The notes beneath the pieces were generated by a model. That model had not been told where the DNA came from and made no database searches. It saw only the letters and a list, made by a program, of their open reading frames with translations. This document shows, in pieces, positions 35,108 to 44,953 of a DNA stretch of 64,000 nucleotides. Source of the DNA: an uncultured Clostridia bacterium. GTDB taxonomy: Bacteria; Bacillota; Clostridia; Oscillospirales; Acutalibacteraceae. Numbering within the stretch: the first letter of the stretch is position 1; each line of letters opens with the position of its first letter. The position numbers were made by a program, and so were the translations under genes. The stretch covers positions 1-64,000 of the forward strand of contig CANQGT010000007.1 of NCBI GenBank assembly GCA_947623505.1, in the 5' to 3' direction.

Positions 35108-36163
35108 ATGGAAAAAACCACGCCGCAGGCGAAAAAGAGGCTTGAATATCTTGATATCGCAAAAGGTATCGGCATATTTCTTGTTGTTTGGGCGCATGCG
35201 AAAGCGCCGTTCACAAATTATATATATCAGTTCCACATGCCGTTTTTCTTTCTTATTTCGGGCTTACTTTATAACTCAAAGGATTCCGTAAAAACATACA
35301 CGGTAAAAAAAATAAAGGGGCTTTATATTCCTTTCGTTTTTTGGAATCTTCTTTTTTACACCGCGCAAAATTATCAGAAGCTTGAAACAAACGAAATAAA
35401 GAATTTCGCAAAAGGCGCGTTAGAAATAATACTTACACTCTCAAAGGACGGCAGATTTCTCGGGGCAACATGGTTTTTGGGCGCACTTTTCGCCGTTTCC
35501 GTAATATACAAAATTGCGGACAGATTGGCCGGCGACGCGAAATACAAGGATTTTACGCTTATGTGCCTATTTGCTGTTGCCGCTGTTATAGGATTTGAAA
35601 TAAATTTTAAATATATGATAAGCCGAACACTTATACTCAGCCTTTTCTTTGCCGCAGGCGTTGTTATCAAAAACAATATGAGCGCCGTAAAAGCCGTTGG
35701 AAAAGGCGTTGGTCTGCCTCTCATGTGCTTTTTGATTTTTTGCGTTATCGGCCGTTACGGTTCGGCAAATATGGGCCAAAATGAATACCGGTATCCGTTT
35801 CTTTTTATAATAGGCTCTTTTCTTATTTCATATGCCATACTTTATTTTTGCAAAAAATTTGAAAATCTAAAGATCAAGTCGGCCGTATTTATAAAAAATT
35901 CAATAACATATATCGGCAGACATTCAATGGATATAGTTATTTGGCAGTTCGTTGCCTTCCGACTTGTAATAATATTGCAGATGTATCTGAACGGTGAAGA
36001 GCTTACGCTAAACAATATACTATCATATTTCCCGATGTATGACAGTACGCACGGCTGGTGGCTTGCTTACACGGCAGTAGGCGTTTTGGCGCCCATTATT
36101 TGGTGCTCGCTGCTGAGACTCGGCATATCGGGAAAAATTGTAAAAAAGCTGCACATCGCGTAA
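35108..36163 (+). CDS. Membrane acyltransferase family 3 protein
   Basis: The 351-residue protein has about 10 predicted membrane segments. It begins with RLEYLDIAKGIGIFLVVWAHA, which carries the Asp-Ile-Ala-Lys-Gly and the catalytic His typical of OafA/WecH-type O-acyltransferases; the FHMPFFFLISGLLY segment is also typical. It probably acylates a cell-surface sugar or lipid; the substrate is unknown. The GAGGAAAA site supports the start. It is followed by the DUF4364 gene at 31 bp. Confidence 0.9.
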   Translation: MEKTTPQAKKRLEYLDIAKGIGIFLVVWAHAKAPFTNYIYQFHMPFFFLISGLLYNSKDSVKTYTVKKIKGLYIPFVFWNLLFYTAQNYQKLETNEIKNFAKGALEIILTLSKDGRFLGATWFLGALFAVSVIYKIADRLAGDAKYKDFTLMCLFAVAAVIGFEINFKYMISRTLILSLFFAAGVVIKNNMSAVKAVGKGVGLPLMCFLIFCVIGRYGSANMGQNEYRYPFLFIIGSFLISYAILYFCKKFENLKIKSAVFIKNSITYIGRHSMDIVIWQFVAFRLVIILQMYLNGEELTLNNILSYFPMYDSTHGWWLAYTAVGVLAPIIWCSLLRLGISGKIVKKLHIA

Positions 36164-36194
36164 ATCTCTTATCTACAAAAGGAAGTATTTATAT

Positions 36195-36776
36195 ATGAAC
36201 GGCAAAAGCGAGGAAAAGACGGACAGAAATCTGAACTTTGACGCTTATACCTACGGTATAGAGCCCGGCGGTCTGCGCTCAAAAAGCGATATAAACACCA
36301 TAATCTGCTACACGGTTACGAAATCAAAAGTAAAACTGACCGAAAAAAACATTACCGATACGATGGCACAAGGCGGTATCGCCAATTATTTTGAGGTGGC
36401 GGACGCTTTTTCAAGAATACTTAAAAACGGGCTGCTCACGGAGGATAAGGACGGCTATCTTATTGCCTCGCCGCAGTGCAGACAGCTTCTTGAGATGGTG
36501 GAAAAAGATCTGCCCCTTTCCATTCGCGAAAAAAGCATAAATATCGCCACGAGGCTCGCGTCAAAGGAAATTTACAGCAAAGAAAACAAGGTGGAAATCC
36601 AAAAAAACGAACGCGGATTTGACGTTACGATGCACATTACCGATATGGGCGAAGATTTTATGGTGCTGAAGCTGAATGTGCCCACAAAGGAACAGGCGGA
36701 GGTTATAAAAGACAAATTTCTTGACAACCCCGTAAAGATTTACGACAACCTGATAAATTCTCTTTTCTCGGAATAA
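36195..36776 (+). CDS. DUF4364 family protein, probable winged-helix regulator
   Basis: The 193-residue protein has the DUF4364 arrangement. A winged-helix-like N-terminal half (about 30-95, including NYFEVADAFSRILKNGLL) precedes a beta-rich C-terminal half. The family is found in Clostridia with no assigned function; regulation is inferred from the fold. Confidence 0.85.
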   Translation: MNGKSEEKTDRNLNFDAYTYGIEPGGLRSKSDINTIICYTVTKSKVKLTEKNITDTMAQGGIANYFEVADAFSRILKNGLLTEDKDGYLIASPQCRQLLEMVEKDLPLSIREKSINIATRLASKEIYSKENKVEIQKNERGFDVTMHITDMGEDFMVLKLNVPTKEQAEVIKDKFLDNPVKIYDNLINSLFSE

Positions 36777-36794
36777 AGCGCAATTTAAAGCAAC

Positions 36795-36826
36795 AAAAAA
36801 TGCTATGGAAAACCATAGCATTTTTT
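36795..36826. terminator. Bidirectional terminator between the DUF4364 gene and ispH-S1
   Basis: AAAAAATGCTATGG/CCATAGCATTTTTT stem with a 4-nt loop, between two convergent genes. Confidence 0.92.
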
Positions 36827-36841
36827 ATTATTTAATGATTA

Positions 36842-39037
36842 TTATTCAGCCGTTTCCTCTGCGGGAGCATCTTCAACAGCCGTTTCCTCTGCGGGAGCCT
36901 CTGTTGCTGGGGTCTCCTCAGCAGGTGCTTCCTCAGCGGGAGCTTCTTCAACAGGCGCTTCCTCGGCGGGAACCTCTTCCTCGGGCTCATCGTCCGCAAG
37001 CGCGGCAATTCTGTCCTCCGGCTTCGCGAGAAGCTCTTTCATTGAAAGGCTTACTCTCTTCTTGTCAAAATCTATTTCGGTTATTCTGGCTTTGACAACG
37101 TCGCCTATTTTGAGCACATCGGCGGGAGCCTTAATGCGATCCCAGCTTATCTGGCTTATATGGATAAGTCCGTCTATGCCAGGAATAACGTTTGCGAACG
37201 CGCCGAAAGTGGCAAGGCCGACGATTTTTGCCTCTATATCCGTACCGACGGGATAATCTCTCTTGAGTATCTCCCACGGATTGTCTTCGATTTTCTTGAA
37301 ACCGAGAGAGATCTTTTTGTTTTCTTCGTCAAGAGCCTTAACGGTAACCTCTACCTGATCGCCTACCTTAACGACCTCCGAGGGGTGCTTGATCCTCGTC
37401 CAGGAAAGCTCGCTGATGTGGATCATACCGTCTATTCCGCCAATGTCGACAAACGCGCCGTAGCTTGTCAGCGACTTAACGGTTCCGGTTATAACCATTC
37501 CCTCTTCGAGTCTGTTCCAGGCTTCCTCCTGAGCGGCCTTTTTCTCTTCGTTGATAACGGCCTTGATTGAGCCTACCGCCCTTCTTCTTGACGTATTAAC
37601 ATCAATAATCTTAAAGCGAACGACCGCGCCTTTAAGGACGTCAAGCTCCTGATTGCGCGGAACACCGGTAAGGGACGCCGGAACGAAAATTCGGGTGCCT
37701 TTAACGGTTACAAGAACACCGCCGCGAATAACCGCGGTAACGGTGCCCTCAAGAGCTTCGCCGCTTTCTTTTGCCGCAACTATCTCGTCCCAGCCTTTGA
37801 AAGCGTCCGTCAGTTTCTTTGAAAGCTTCAGCACGCCGTCCTGATCGTCGGTTTTCATTATGATGAGATCAAGCTCATCACCGATCGAAACAACATCTTC
37901 GCATTTTTCAAAAGGCTCTGATGAGAGATCTTCGGCGGAGATAACGCCTGTTTGCTTTCTTCCGGGAACGTCAACAAAAACCTCGGTGGGGGTTATGTTT
38001 ACGACTTTTCCCTTAACTACTTTGCTTGTGTCGTTGTCACTAAAAGATTCTTCGAGCATTTCTGCGAAGGTTGTCTCACCATCAGCAGACGCATCGACAG
38101 CAGCCTCTTCGGCGTCAGCGGCCTTTTCGGCGTTATCAACGACTTCTGCTGTCTCGGCAACTTCCTCGGTTGCTTCAACTTCCTTTTCAATAATTTCTTC
38201 GGACATGGTTTTGAGTACCTCCTTGATGATTACCGAGGGCGTTGAAGCCCCCGCGGTTACGCCGACCGAAACATAAGGTGAAAAATCTATCTCCGAAAGC
38301 TCCGCGGCGGTTTCAACGAGAAACGCCGGACAGTTTTCGGCACATACGTTTTTCAACTTACAGGTGTTGGAAGAATGCCTGCCGCCTATAACAACAACGG
38401 CGTCGCACTCCTCCGAAAGAGCGCGCGCTTCTTCCTGCCTATCGGCCGTTGCACTGCATATTGTATCAAATATTTCACAATTTGTATATAGTTTTTTCAA
38501 AAATTTTTTACATTTTTTCCATTCTTTCAAAGAAAAAGTCGTTTGAGAAACGCAAATTATGCTTTGATCGGGCAATATTTTATTTTCGGAGACAATTTTT
38601 TCAAGTTCTTTTTCATTATTGAAAACGAAAAACCTGCCCCTGCAATAAGAGCAAATGCCCTTAACTTCGGGGTGATCGGCGTCCCCGGCGATAAGTGTTA
38701 CAGAATCCGCCGAATGCTCGCTGACTATCCTATGAATCTTTTTAACGAACGGGCAGGTGGCGTCAACGTATGCTATACCGGATTTTTCTATTTCCTCGAT
38801 AACGCTTTTTTCAACACCGTGCGTGCGCACAACCAGCTTGTAGCCCTTCTCGCACTGAGACGGTTCTTCAACGGTTCTCACGCCCCTGCTTTCAAGATTT
38901 TCAACAAGCTGCCGGTTATGGATTATGGGCCCGAGCGTGCAGACCTTTTCGCCCTTATTCACAAGGTCGTACACCATATTAACGGCTCTGTCAACTCCGA
39001 AACAAAAGCCCGCGGTTTCGGCAAGCTTAATCCGCAT
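36842..39037 (-). CDS. ispH: IspH-S1 fusion: HMBPP reductase joined to S1 RNA-binding domains
   Basis: The 731-residue fusion has IspH at about 1-277, the last enzyme of the MEP pathway. Its three cluster cysteines are seen in [13 protein letters not shown] and TICSAT. An acidic Ala/Glu linker (about 278-335) leads to four S1 repeats (about 340-660), the last two with the YGAFVDIGG and [10 protein letters not shown] signatures. The tail (about 665-731) is made of EEAPAEE-type repeats. IspH-RpsA fusions are known in Clostridia. An in-frame ATG at 38206 preceded by AAGGAGG suggests the S1 part may also be made separately. It overlaps the plsC end by 11 bp. Confidence 0.95.
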   Translation of the reverse strand: MRIKLAETAGFCFGVDRAVNMVYDLVNKGEKVCTLGPIIHNRQLVENLESRGVRTVEEPSQCEKGYKLVVRTHGVEKSVIEEIEKSGIAYVDATCPFVKKIHRIVSEHSADSVTLIAGDADHPEVKGICSYCRGRFFVFNNEKELEKIVSENKILPDQSIICVSQTTFSLKEWKKCKKFLKKLYTNCEIFDTICSATADRQEEARALSEECDAVVVIGGRHSSNTCKLKNVCAENCPAFLVETAAELSEIDFSPYVSVGVTAGASTPSVIIKEVLKTMSEEIIEKEVEATEEVAETAEVVDNAEKAADAEEAAVDASADGETTFAEMLEESFSDNDTSKVVKGKVVNITPTEVFVDVPGRKQTGVISAEDLSSEPFEKCEDVVSIGDELDLIIMKTDDQDGVLKLSKKLTDAFKGWDEIVAAKESGEALEGTVTAVIRGGVLVTVKGTRIFVPASLTGVPRNQELDVLKGAVVRFKIIDVNTSRRRAVGSIKAVINEEKKAAQEEAWNRLEEGMVITGTVKSLTSYGAFVDIGGIDGMIHISELSWTRIKHPSEVVKVGDQVEVTVKALDEENKKISLGFKKIEDNPWEILKRDYPVGTDIEAKIVGLATFGAFANVIPGIDGLIHISQISWDRIKAPADVLKIGDVVKARITEIDFDKKRVSLSMKELLAKPEDRIAALADDEPEEEVPAEEAPVEEAPAEEAPAEETPATEAPAEETAVEDAPAEETAE
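38204..38224 (-). promoter_or_regulatory. Internal Shine-Dalgarno and ATG inside ispH-S1
   Basis: On the minus strand a full AAGGAGG (38224-38218) sits 11 nt before an in-frame ATG (38206-38204) at codon 278, exactly where IspH homology ends. Initiation here would yield a free S1 protein of 454 residues. Confidence 0.6.
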
Positions 39038-39686
39038 TCCTTTCCGCCTCCCAAAGAGCGAGAATATTATCCATTACCATATTCGCGGCGTTTTTTATAT
39101 CTGAGGCGACGCACTCTTCCTTATCAAGTCCCATATCTTTAAGAGACAGGGGTCTGCCGTAGGAAACGGTCACCTTTTTGCCCACCTTTATGCGTCCGTT
39201 GCAGCATATCGCAACGGGAAGCACGGAAGCATTCGTGGCCTTGGCTATAACCGCCACGCCGGATTTTGCTTTCTGAGGCACGCCGTCCTTGTCCTTCACC
39301 CTTTTGCCCTCAGGGCAGATAGCCATAATATGCCCCTCACGCACTATTTTTTCGCCGTACTCTATGGCCGAGGTGTCGCCCTTTCCGCGTCTGACGGGAA
39401 AGCCGTAAAGATGCTCTATAACCCAGCCGACGATCGGATTTTTGAAAAGCTCTATCTTTGCCATAAAATGCAGCGGTGGCATATTCTTCGGCATTGCCGC
39501 GAAAACGGGATCCATAGCGCAGGTGTGATTTATTGCCACTATGTATTTCTCCGTGCCGGCCTCGGGGATATTTTCAAGCCCCTTGAATTTCAGCCTGTAA
39601 AACAGCCTGAAAATCGGGCCGAAAACCGTTTTTACGAAGCCGTAAAATTTATAATGCTTAACAACGGAATAGTCAAATTCTTTCAT
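39027..39686 (-). CDS. plsC: 1-acyl-sn-glycerol-3-phosphate acyltransferase family protein
   Basis: The start at 39686 forms an ATGA overlap with the cmk stop and has a GGGGAAG site, giving 219 residues. The acyltransferase motif is NHTCAMDPV (HxxxxD), with CPEGKRV as the EG(T/K)R motif. An N-terminal membrane-associated segment is likely. It acts in phospholipid synthesis on the inner face of the membrane. The order cmk-plsC-ispH is common in Clostridia. Confidence 0.92.
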   Translation of the reverse strand: MKEFDYSVVKHYKFYGFVKTVFGPIFRLFYRLKFKGLENIPEAGTEKYIVAINHTCAMDPVFAAMPKNMPPLHFMAKIELFKNPIVGWVIEHLYGFPVRRGKGDTSAIEYGEKIVREGHIMAICPEGKRVKDKDGVPQKAKSGVAVIAKATNASVLPVAICCNGRIKVGKKVTVSYGRPLSLKDMGLDKEECVASDIKNAANMVMDNILALWEAERNAD

Positions 39687-40348
39687 TATTCTTCCCCTTT
39701 TATGATTTTTATAATAAGCTCGATACTTTCGTCGAGGGTCAAATCGCTTGTGTCGGCGATAACGGAATCGGCGCACGGCCTCATTGGCGCTATCTCTCTG
39801 TGGCTGTCCTGATAATCGCGCTGATTAACGTCGGCAAGAACGTCCTCGTACATAACGCTTTCGCCCTTTTCGATAAGTTCTTTATAACGCCTTTCGGCGC
39901 GTTTTTCAGGCGAAGCGGTAAGAAAGATCTTTACCTGCGCGTTCGGCAACACGACCGAGCCTATGTCTCTTCCGTCCATAATAACGTCGTTTTTCGCGGC
40001 AATGCTTCTTTGCAGATCAAGCAGAAACGCCCTGACCTCGGGAATGCTCGAAACCTTTGAGGCACCCATTGATATTTCGGGGGTTCGTATCTGCGGCGAT
40101 ACGTCCTCGCCGTTAAGTATAACGCACTGATTTCCGTTTTCATCGAATTTAAGCGAAACGTCGGTGCTTTCAAGCATTTTCACGAGCCCGTCCTTATCGT
40201 TCAAAACGCCGTTTCTTGCCGCGTCCAGCGCCACGGCTCTGTAAAGCGCGCCGGTATCAACGTAGATGAAGCCGAGCCGCTTTGAGGCCGCTCTCGCGAT
40301 AGTGCTTTTGCCTGCTCCGGCAGGTCCGTCTATGGCAACGTTTATCAT
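39686..40348 (-). CDS. cmk: Cytidylate kinase
   Basis: The 220-residue enzyme phosphorylates CMP and dCMP. The P-loop is DGPAGAGKST, and VDTGALYRAVAL and MDGRDIGSVVLP supply the CMP-binding residues. Confidence 0.97.
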   Translation of the reverse strand: MINVAIDGPAGAGKSTIARAASKRLGFIYVDTGALYRAVALDAARNGVLNDKDGLVKMLESTDVSLKFDENGNQCVILNGEDVSPQIRTPEISMGASKVSSIPEVRAFLLDLQRSIAAKNDVIMDGRDIGSVVLPNAQVKIFLTASPEKRAERRYKELIEKGESVMYEDVLADVNQRDYQDSHREIAPMRPCADSVIADTSDLTLDESIELIIKIIKGEE

Positions 40349-40426
40349 TTTATATTCTCCTTTATCAAACCGAAAAACGCAAGTTTAAAAGCCGTATTGA
40401 CAGCTCCCGCGCTTTTTTCTCTATAT

Positions 40427-41650
40427 TCACATACTTTGCCCGCAGAGAACACCCGTTGAAAACGCTATCTGCAAATTAAATCCGCCCGTATACGCGTCAA
40501 CGTCTATTACCTCACCCGCGAAATAAAGGTTATCAACAAGCTTTGATCTCATCGTTTTCGGATCTATCTCTTTTACGCTTACGCCCCCGCCGGTCACTAT
40601 GGCGGTTTCTATATCGTAAAAATCAGTGATGTTCACCTCAAAATTTTTTAAAAGGGAACCGAGGCGGAGTCTTTCGGCGCGGGTTACGGAGTTCACCTTT
40701 TTCGTAGGCTCCGTTCCGCTTAACGAAACGATAACGGGAATCAGTTTTTTTGGTAGCAGAGCCGAAAGGGAGTTTATAAAATCCCTGTTTGAATTATCGG
40801 AAAAATCCCGCTGTATTCTTTTATCCAGCGTTTCGGAATCAAGAGCGGGCTTTAAATCAATAATAAGCTTATAACCGCCGTTTTCAAAGCCGTCTATATG
40901 GCTTGACGCGGAAAGAACCACGGGGCCGCTCACGCCGAAATGGGTAAAAAGCATTTCTCCGAAATCATTATAAACGGTTTTACCGCCCTTTATAAGCTTT
41001 ACCGAAACGTTTTTTAGACTGAGCCCCTGCAATTCGGGAATAAAACTATCGCCGCAAACAAGGGGCACGAGCCTCGGCCTTATCTCCGTTATCGTGTGGC
41101 CCGCCGATTTCGCGAGAGCGTAACCGTCGCCTGTTGAACCTGTTGCGGGATAACTTTTTCCGCCTGTGCATATCGCGGCGCAGTCGCAGGGGATCCTGCC
41201 GCCACCCTCCAAAATAACGGCTGAAATCCTGCCGTTTTCAAAATCAAATGCCTTTGCAGCTGCCGTTGTGATTTTTGCGCCGCTGCTTTTCGCGTTTTTC
41301 ACAAGCGCGTCAACAATATCGCCGGCCTTATCAGAAACGGGGAAAACCCTGTTTCCCCTTTCGACCTTAATCGGAACACCGAGGTTTTCAAAAAACGCCA
41401 TAGTGTCACGCGGCATAAAATTCGCGAAAGCGGAATAGAGAAATCGGGGATTTGTGGGAACGTTAGCAATAAGCTGCGCAATATCGTCGCAGGCGTTTGT
41501 AAAATTGCATCTGCCCTTTCCCGAAATCATAACCTTTCTTGCGGGCCTCGGCATTTTTTCAACAACGGTAACATCGTTGCCTTTTTTTGCGCTCTGAGCG
41601 GCGGCCATAAGTCCCGACGCGCCCGCTCCGATTATAACGATTTTTTTCAT
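40427..41650 (-). CDS. NAD(P)/FAD-dependent oxidoreductase, HI0933/BaiN type
   Basis: The start at 41650 (AGAGGG site) gives 407 residues. The Rossmann FAD loop IIGAGASGLMAA is at the N-terminus, followed by the MISGKGRCNFTN motif diagnostic of this family, CTGGKSYPATGSTGDG, and a C-terminal FAGEVIDVDAYTGGFN segment. The bile-acid BaiN is one member, but most have no assigned substrate, so no bile-acid role should be read from this alone. Confidence 0.92.
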   Translation of the reverse strand: MKKIVIIGAGASGLMAAAQSAKKGNDVTVVEKMPRPARKVMISGKGRCNFTNACDDIAQLIANVPTNPRFLYSAFANFMPRDTMAFFENLGVPIKVERGNRVFPVSDKAGDIVDALVKNAKSSGAKITTAAAKAFDFENGRISAVILEGGGRIPCDCAAICTGGKSYPATGSTGDGYALAKSAGHTITEIRPRLVPLVCGDSFIPELQGLSLKNVSVKLIKGGKTVYNDFGEMLFTHFGVSGPVVLSASSHIDGFENGGYKLIIDLKPALDSETLDKRIQRDFSDNSNRDFINSLSALLPKKLIPVIVSLSGTEPTKKVNSVTRAERLRLGSLLKNFEVNITDFYDIETAIVTGGGVSVKEIDPKTMRSKLVDNLYFAGEVIDVDAYTGGFNLQIAFSTGVLCGQSM

Positions 41651-41691
41651 TGCGCCCTCTCTTATCCGCAAAACATCAACGTAATTATAAA

Positions 41692-43581
41692 TTATTCCTC
41701 AGCCGTTGTCAATTCCTCTGAAAGCCGCTCCCATTCAAGATAGAGCCCGTTTTTTTGAACGTTCAGTTCTTCAAGCCGCCGCGAAATCTCAATCAGTTTT
41801 TCATACGGAAGCGCTTCGGCAAGGTTTTCCTCAAGTTCAGCCGTTTCTCTCTCCGCTTCTTCAATCTGCTCTTCAAGGCGCGTAAGTCTCGTTTTCATTT
41901 TTCGCAGATTGCTTGCGCGCTCTTTTTTCAACTTGTAATCATTCGGCTTAGGCGCGGCATATTTTTTGATTTCCTTTACCGCGATTTCCCTGTTTTCGGC
42001 GTAATCGTCGTAATTTCCCGAAAACTGTTTTATTCCGTTCGGTGTGAGCTCCATAATGGAAGTGGCGAGTTTGTTTATAAAATACCTGTCGTGCGAGACA
42101 ATCAGCATCGTTCCGCTGTAATTCATCAGCGTGTTTTCAAGCTCCTCGCGCGAAAAAGCGTCAAGATGATTTGTAGGCTCGTCAAGAAGCAGAAAATTAT
42201 ATCTTCCGAGCATTAACTTCAGCAACGCTATTCTTGCGCGTTCGCCTCCCGAACAGGCGGAAAGCCTTTTAAAAACATCGTCGCCTTTGAAAAGAAAAGC
42301 GGCAAGGGCGTTTCTTATCACCGTTTCCGTCATAAACGGAAAAGACGACCACACCTCCTCGAGCGCCGTTTTTCCGAGATCCAGCTTTGCCTGCACCTGA
42401 TCGAAATATCCCGTAAACACATTTGCGCCGAACTTGAATTTGCCGCCGTCGGGATAAAGGTCTTTCATCAGTATTTTTAGCAGAGTGGTTTTTCCGCAGC
42501 CGTTATCTCCGAGCAAAAAGACGCGCTCGCCTCTTTTTATTTCAAACGAAACCTCACCGAATATCTTTTTATCACCAAAAGATTTTGAAAGATTGCTAAC
42601 CTCCAGCACGTCCTCGCCCGAAACGCATTTCGGAGTAAAATCAAATCTGATTTTCATTGAACGCGCGTCCGGAGGAACAAGCTGCGCTCTTATCCTTTCG
42701 ATCACCTTTTCCTTGCTTTCGGCGGTTTTTATGTTTTTTTCCCTGTTCCACTGCCTTTGTTGGGCTATAATTCCCTCAAGGCGTTCTATCTCTTTAAGGT
42801 CGTTTTCGTATTTTTCCCTTATCGCCTTTTGCTCCGCCTCTTTTTTCATCAGAAAAACGGAATAATTCCCGTTATACGAACGCATTCGGCCGTTGTCTAT
42901 CTCAATGGTCTTATTCGTAACGCGGTCAAGAAAATACCTGTCGTGCGAAACTACGATATAAGCCCCCGAAAATGACGAAAGAAAGCTCTCAAGCCATTCA
43001 ACGGCGCTTACGTCAAGATGATTTGTGGGCTCGTCGAGCAAAAGAAAATCGGCTCTTGAAAGCAGTAGCTTCGCGAGAATCAGCTTTGACCTTTGACCTC
43101 CCGACAGCTTTGAAGTAGGCATATCAAAATCCTTTTCCTCAAAACCGAGCCCAATAAGGCTTGAGCGGGTCAGGCTTTTATATGTGAGCCCGCCGTTTTT
43201 CTGAAATTCCTCCGTCAGAGTATCCTGCCTCGCTATAAGGCTCGACGACGGTTCTTTTGTAAGACGAGCCGCTATTTCCTCAAGCTCTTTTTCGGCGTTT
43301 ATAAGATCGTCAAAAACGGAGATAAGTTCATTGTAAACTGTTTTATTGTCCGAGCAGGTGTGCTGCTCCATATATCCGAGCCTTATGTTTTTTCCTAAAA
43401 AGCATGCGCCGCCGTCAGGCTGATATTCGCCTTTTATCACTTTGAAAAGCGAGGTTTTTCCCGCGCCGTTCACGCCCACGAGCCCGACTTTATCCTTATC
43501 CCCTATTTCAAAGGAAACATTGCCGAAAACCGTGTTTTCGCCGAAGGACAGCGTTAAATTTTGCGCGCTTACTGCCGACAT
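41692..43581 (-). CDS. ABC-F family ATPase
   Basis: The 629-residue protein has two ABC domains and no membrane segments. Walker A sites are GVNGAGKTS (about 36) and GDNGCGKTT (about 352), signatures are KLSGGQRSKL and CSGGERARIA, and both Walker B sites read LLLDEPTNHLD. A charged coiled coil forms the linker and another the C-terminus (about 555-629). Such proteins act on ribosomes; a housekeeping YdiF-like role is likelier than antibiotic resistance given the operon context. Confidence 0.93.
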   Translation of the reverse strand: MSAVSAQNLTLSFGENTVFGNVSFEIGDKDKVGLVGVNGAGKTSLFKVIKGEYQPDGGACFLGKNIRLGYMEQHTCSDNKTVYNELISVFDDLINAEKELEEIAARLTKEPSSSLIARQDTLTEEFQKNGGLTYKSLTRSSLIGLGFEEKDFDMPTSKLSGGQRSKLILAKLLLSRADFLLLDEPTNHLDVSAVEWLESFLSSFSGAYIVVSHDRYFLDRVTNKTIEIDNGRMRSYNGNYSVFLMKKEAEQKAIREKYENDLKEIERLEGIIAQQRQWNREKNIKTAESKEKVIERIRAQLVPPDARSMKIRFDFTPKCVSGEDVLEVSNLSKSFGDKKIFGEVSFEIKRGERVFLLGDNGCGKTTLLKILMKDLYPDGGKFKFGANVFTGYFDQVQAKLDLGKTALEEVWSSFPFMTETVIRNALAAFLFKGDDVFKRLSACSGGERARIALLKLMLGRYNFLLLDEPTNHLDAFSREELENTLMNYSGTMLIVSHDRYFINKLATSIMELTPNGIKQFSGNYDDYAENREIAVKEIKKYAAPKPNDYKLKKERASNLRKMKTRLTRLEEQIEEAERETAELEENLAEALPYEKLIEISRRLEELNVQKNGLYLEWERLSEELTTAEE

Positions 43582-43629
43582 AGTGCTTTACCTCTCAAAA
43601 AACTTAATGCTATTTTACAATATTATAAC

Positions 43630-43658
43630 TTGAATGTGAAGTAAAAATTTGATATATT
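43630..43658 (+). promoter_or_regulatory. Promoter of manA
   Basis: TTGAAT (43630-43635), 17-bp spacer, TATATT (43653-43658), about 30 bp before the start codon. Confidence 0.6.
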
Positions 43659-43689
43659 AATTTAAAATCGGATTTTCCGGAGGCGCGAT

Positions 43690-44643
43690 ATGGATATTTT
43701 AAAACTGAAACCTGTTTTTAAGGATTATATATGGGGCGGCACAAGGCTTCGCGACGATTACGGATACGACTGCGATCTCGATCCTGTAGCCGAGGGATGG
43801 CTCCTTTCCTGTCACAAGGACGGAAAAAGCGTTATCGACGGCGGAGAATTTGACGGCAGAACGCTTGAAAGCGTTATCGAAAAATACGGCAAGGAAAAAA
43901 TTACAGGCAAAAAATCTCTTGATTTTCCGTATTTTCCCGTTCTTATAAAGTTGATAGACGCGAAAGACGACCTTTCTATTCAGGTTCATCCCGACAATGA
44001 ATACGCCGAAAGAGTGGAGCACGAATTCGGGAAAACAGAGATCTGGTATGTGCTTGACGCCGCCGAGGGCTCGACGCTTGTTTACGGTTTCAAGAAAAAG
44101 ATATCCTCCGAAGAATTTAAAAGAGCAATCGAGAGCAATACGCTTACCGAAGTGCTGAACGTTGTAAAAGTCAAAAAAGGCGATTTGTTTTTCATCGAGG
44201 CAGGCACTGTTCACGCCATAGGAAAAGGCGCGCTTATAGCTGAAATTCAGCAAAACAGCAATTCAACCTACAGAGTTTACGATTACGGCAGAGTAGGAAA
44301 AGACGGCAAACCGAGAGAACTTCATATTAAAAAAGCGGTAGACGTTTCAAAAACGGAGCCGCCGAAATACGAGCCGAAGCCGTTCGGCGAAGAAACGGAG
44401 ACTGACGGCGGGAAAGCACAGCTTCTTACAAAATGCGATCTTTTCACCGTTTGGCGTTACGAAATAAATTCAAAAATGATTTTTGAAACAAACGAAAAAA
44501 CTTTTAATCACATTCTTGTGCTTGAAGGCTGCGGAAAAATAAACGGCAGAAATTTAAAAAAAGGCGACAGTTATTTTGTTCCCGCGAATTTCGGAAAATA
44601 TGAAATCAGCGGAAACGCCGAAATTCTTATAACAAATATCTGA
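43690..44643 (+). CDS. manA: Mannose-6-phosphate isomerase, class I
   Basis: The 317-residue cupin enzyme interconverts mannose 6-phosphate and fructose 6-phosphate. The metal-binding QVHPDNEYA and GKTEIWYVLDA segments and AGTVHAIGKG are present, and YIWGGTRLR marks the start. Bacillus-type short form. The GGAGGCG site supports the ATG. Confidence 0.95.
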   Translation: MDILKLKPVFKDYIWGGTRLRDDYGYDCDLDPVAEGWLLSCHKDGKSVIDGGEFDGRTLESVIEKYGKEKITGKKSLDFPYFPVLIKLIDAKDDLSIQVHPDNEYAERVEHEFGKTEIWYVLDAAEGSTLVYGFKKKISSEEFKRAIESNTLTEVLNVVKVKKGDLFFIEAGTVHAIGKGALIAEIQQNSNSTYRVYDYGRVGKDGKPRELHIKKAVDVSKTEPPKYEPKPFGEETETDGGKAQLLTKCDLFTVWRYEINSKMIFETNEKTFNHILVLEGCGKINGRNLKKGDSYFVPANFGKYEISGNAEILITNI

Positions 44644-44705
44644 ATGAATAAAAAGCCGTTGGTATGGGCAACATACTAACGACTTTGTTATTTGGAGATG
44701 ATATT

Positions 44706-44915
44706 ATGACTGTTATAAACAGGATCGCCCTGATCCTCAACATTATCGGCGGACTTAACTGGGGACTGATCGGTCTTTTTAAATTTGACCTTGTCGCCTG
44801 GATCTGCGGCGGGCAGGACACCGTTTTCGCAAGAATAATCTACTGCATCGTAGGACTTGCGGCAATTTGGTGCATCAGCCTGCTTTTCAAAAGCAACAGC
44901 GTTGTTGAGGAATAA
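44706..44915 (+). CDS. DUF378 small membrane protein
   Basis: The start at 44706 (TTGGAGA site) gives 69 residues with two membrane segments, containing IIGGLNWGLIGLF and a RIIYCIVGLAAIW segment, the DUF378 signature. Function unknown. It lies 62 bp after manA. Confidence 0.88.
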   Translation: MTVINRIALILNIIGGLNWGLIGLFKFDLVAWICGGQDTVFARIIYCIVGLAAIWCISLLFKSNSVVEE

Positions 44916-44953
44916 GCTCTGCCCAAAGGCAGGGCTGCCTGCCTACATAACCG

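Noticed and set aside
40427-41650. BaiN flavoprotein as evidence for bile-acid 7-dehydroxylation
   Set aside because: The family is broad and no other bai gene is in the window.
41692-43581. ABC-F as an antibiotic-resistance factor
   Set aside because: Motifs show only the general family, and the gene sits with housekeeping genes.
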